In this document: positions 5,774 through 6,651 of the stretch, one piece after another
Numbering within the stretch: the first letter of the stretch is position 1
Layout of the letters: the number at the start of each line of letters is the position of its first letter
Origin: an uncultured Haloferula sp.
GTDB taxonomy: Bacteria; Verrucomicrobiota; Verrucomicrobiae; Verrucomicrobiales; Akkermansiaceae
DNA length: 6,651 bases
Direction of reading: 5' to 3'
Assembly: GCA_946481625.1 (NCBI GenBank)
Contig: CAMLOZ010000209.1
Location: 1-6,651, forward strand
Made by a program: the position numbers and the translations under genes
Notes under the pieces: generated by a model
What the model was told of the DNA's origin: nothing
What the model saw: the letters and a program-made list of their open reading frames with translations, nothing else
Databases searched by the model: none

Positions 5774-6651
5774 ATGGAAGAAACCATCCCCGCCCCCACG
5801 ACTCACACGGACCACCAGTTGCCCCCCGATGACGTGGCGGCGATCGACCAACTCGGGAAAACCTACGCGGCGCTTCGGGCGGAACTCGGAAAAGCAATCA
5901 TCGGGCAGGAACGGGTCATCGAGCAACTCGCCATCTGCCTTTTCGCCCGCGGCCATGCCCTGCTGATGGGGGTGCCCGGGCTGGCGAAGACCCTGCTGGT
6001 TTCTTCCGTCGCGCGGACCTTCGACCTGACCTTCAACCGCATCCAGTTCACGCCGGACCTGATGCCCGCGGACATCACCGGGACGGACATCATCCAGGAG
6101 TCCGGGGCCGGCGGCAGGCGCGAGTTCGAATTCGTGCGCGGCCCGGTCTTCGCGAACATCGTGCTGGCGGACGAGATCAACCGTGCCCCGGCCAAGACCC
6201 AGTCGGCCATGCTGGAAGCGATGCAGGAGCTCAAGGTGACCGTGCTCGGCCGGAGCTACGACCTCCAGCCGCCGTTCTTCGTGCTGGCGACGCAGAACCC
6301 GGTGGAACAGGAGGGCACCTATCCCCTCCCCGAGGCGCAGCTCGACCGCTTCATGTTCCTGATCGAGGTGGACTACCCGAGTTCGGAGGAGGAGAAGCGG
6401 ATCGCGCGCGAGACCACCGGCACCGCCCGTGCCGCGCTCAACCACCTGCTGGATGGCCACGCCGTGATGGCTTACCAGCAGCTTGTCCGCCGTGTGCCGG
6501 TTCCCGAGCACCTCTATGACTACGCGGTTTCGATCGTCCGCAAGACCCGCCCCGGCACCCCCGAGGCTCCGGCCTGGATCAAGGACTACGTCGCCTGGGG
6601 TGTGGGTCCGCGCGCGGTGCAGTACCTTGTCCTCGGCGCGAAGGCCCGGGC
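5774..6651 (+). CDS. MoxR-family AAA+ ATPase (partial, 3' end beyond window)
   Basis: An open frame starts at ATG 5774 and runs off the right edge after 292 complete codons with no stop. The protein is a MoxR AAA+ ATPase, a cytoplasmic chaperone-like ATPase that usually acts with von Willebrand factor A proteins in maturing enzymes or envelope complexes. After an acidic N-terminal tail (1-25), the core shows IIGQERVIEQL (42-52), Walker A GVPGLAKT (66-73), Walker B IVLADE (129-134, with D133 and E134), sensor 1 in ATQNP (N175), the arginine-finger segment EAQLDRF (R192) and a sensor 2 motif WGVGPRA (R280). Full-length members have roughly 320-350 residues, so only a short C-terminal piece is missing. 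MoxR genes often precede DUF58 and VWA-domain genes, which would lie to the right. The start gives a normal MoxR N-terminus, but no Shine-Dalgarno sequence precedes it. Confidence 0.95.
   Translation, partial: MEETIPAPTTHTDHQLPPDDVAAIDQLGKTYAALRAELGKAIIGQERVIEQLAICLFARGHALLMGVPGLAKTLLVSSVARTFDLTFNRIQFTPDLMPADITGTDIIQESGAGGRREFEFVRGPVFANIVLADEINRAPAKTQSAMLEAMQELKVTVLGRSYDLQPPFFVLATQNPVEQEGTYPLPEAQLDRFMFLIEVDYPSSEEEKRIARETTGTARAALNHLLDGHAVMAYQQLVRRVPVPEHLYDYAVSIVRKTRPGTPEAPAWIKDYVAWGVGPRAVQYLVLGAKAR

Noticed and set aside
5738..6511. A 257-codon minus-strand open frame opposite the MoxR gene
   Set aside because: The plus strand carries all AAA+ motifs in one frame; the antisense frame has none and is His/Arg-rich.
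6611..6616. Sensor 2 of MoxR reads GVGPRA instead of the common GASPRA
   Set aside because: The key arginine is kept, and Gly at this position is, as far as I know, common in related MoxR proteins, so it is not evidence of loss of function.

Overview
The window is GC-rich bacterial DNA, most likely from the Verrucomicrobiota. This rests on the gene content: a secreted protein combining a Pirellula/Verrucomicrobium-type dehydrogenase-like propeller, helical repeats and cytochrome c, a secreted DUF1080 (3-keto-disaccharide hydrolase-like) protein, and a MoxR ATPase, beside core ribosomal genes. The family or genus cannot be fixed from this sequence alone.

Layout, left to right. A small lipoprotein gene lies on the minus strand (52-519). 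Its C-terminal half carries three 22-residue amphipathic-helix repeats. A non-coding stretch (about 520-812) follows, with two neighbouring hairpins (613-660). A 763-codon plus-strand gene (813-3104) encodes an exported protein made of a dehydrogenase-like beta-propeller, HEAT-like repeats and a C-terminal c-type heme domain. Its stop codon abuts a 112-bp inverted-repeat element (3104-3215). Next comes a strong intrinsic terminator (3231-3256) that serves the minus strand.

The minus-strand ribosomal cluster is transcribed as rpsM-rpsK-rpsD (S13, S11, S4). It has a plausible extended -10 promoter (4957-4984) and a leader of about 70 nt that can form hairpins. It ends at the terminator without the rpoA-rplQ genes that usually complete this operon. 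S11 carries an Ala/Pro-rich N-terminal extension of about 58 residues. Upstream of the cluster, on the same strand, is a secreted DUF1080 gene (5013-5660). Divergent from it, a MoxR-family AAA+ ATPase gene (5774 onward) runs off the right edge.

The ribosomal genes form one functional unit. The cytochrome and DUF1080 proteins are both predicted to work outside the cytoplasm, plausibly in carbohydrate oxidation or breakdown, but nothing shows that they are co-transcribed. No start codon in the window, including those of the ribosomal genes, is preceded by a recognisable Shine-Dalgarno sequence. I see no CRISPR array, tRNA, rRNA, transposase or phage gene. The region is mostly housekeeping, and the points worth a second look are the S11 extension together with the missing Shine-Dalgarno sites, the shortened alpha operon, and the non-coding inverted-repeat elements.
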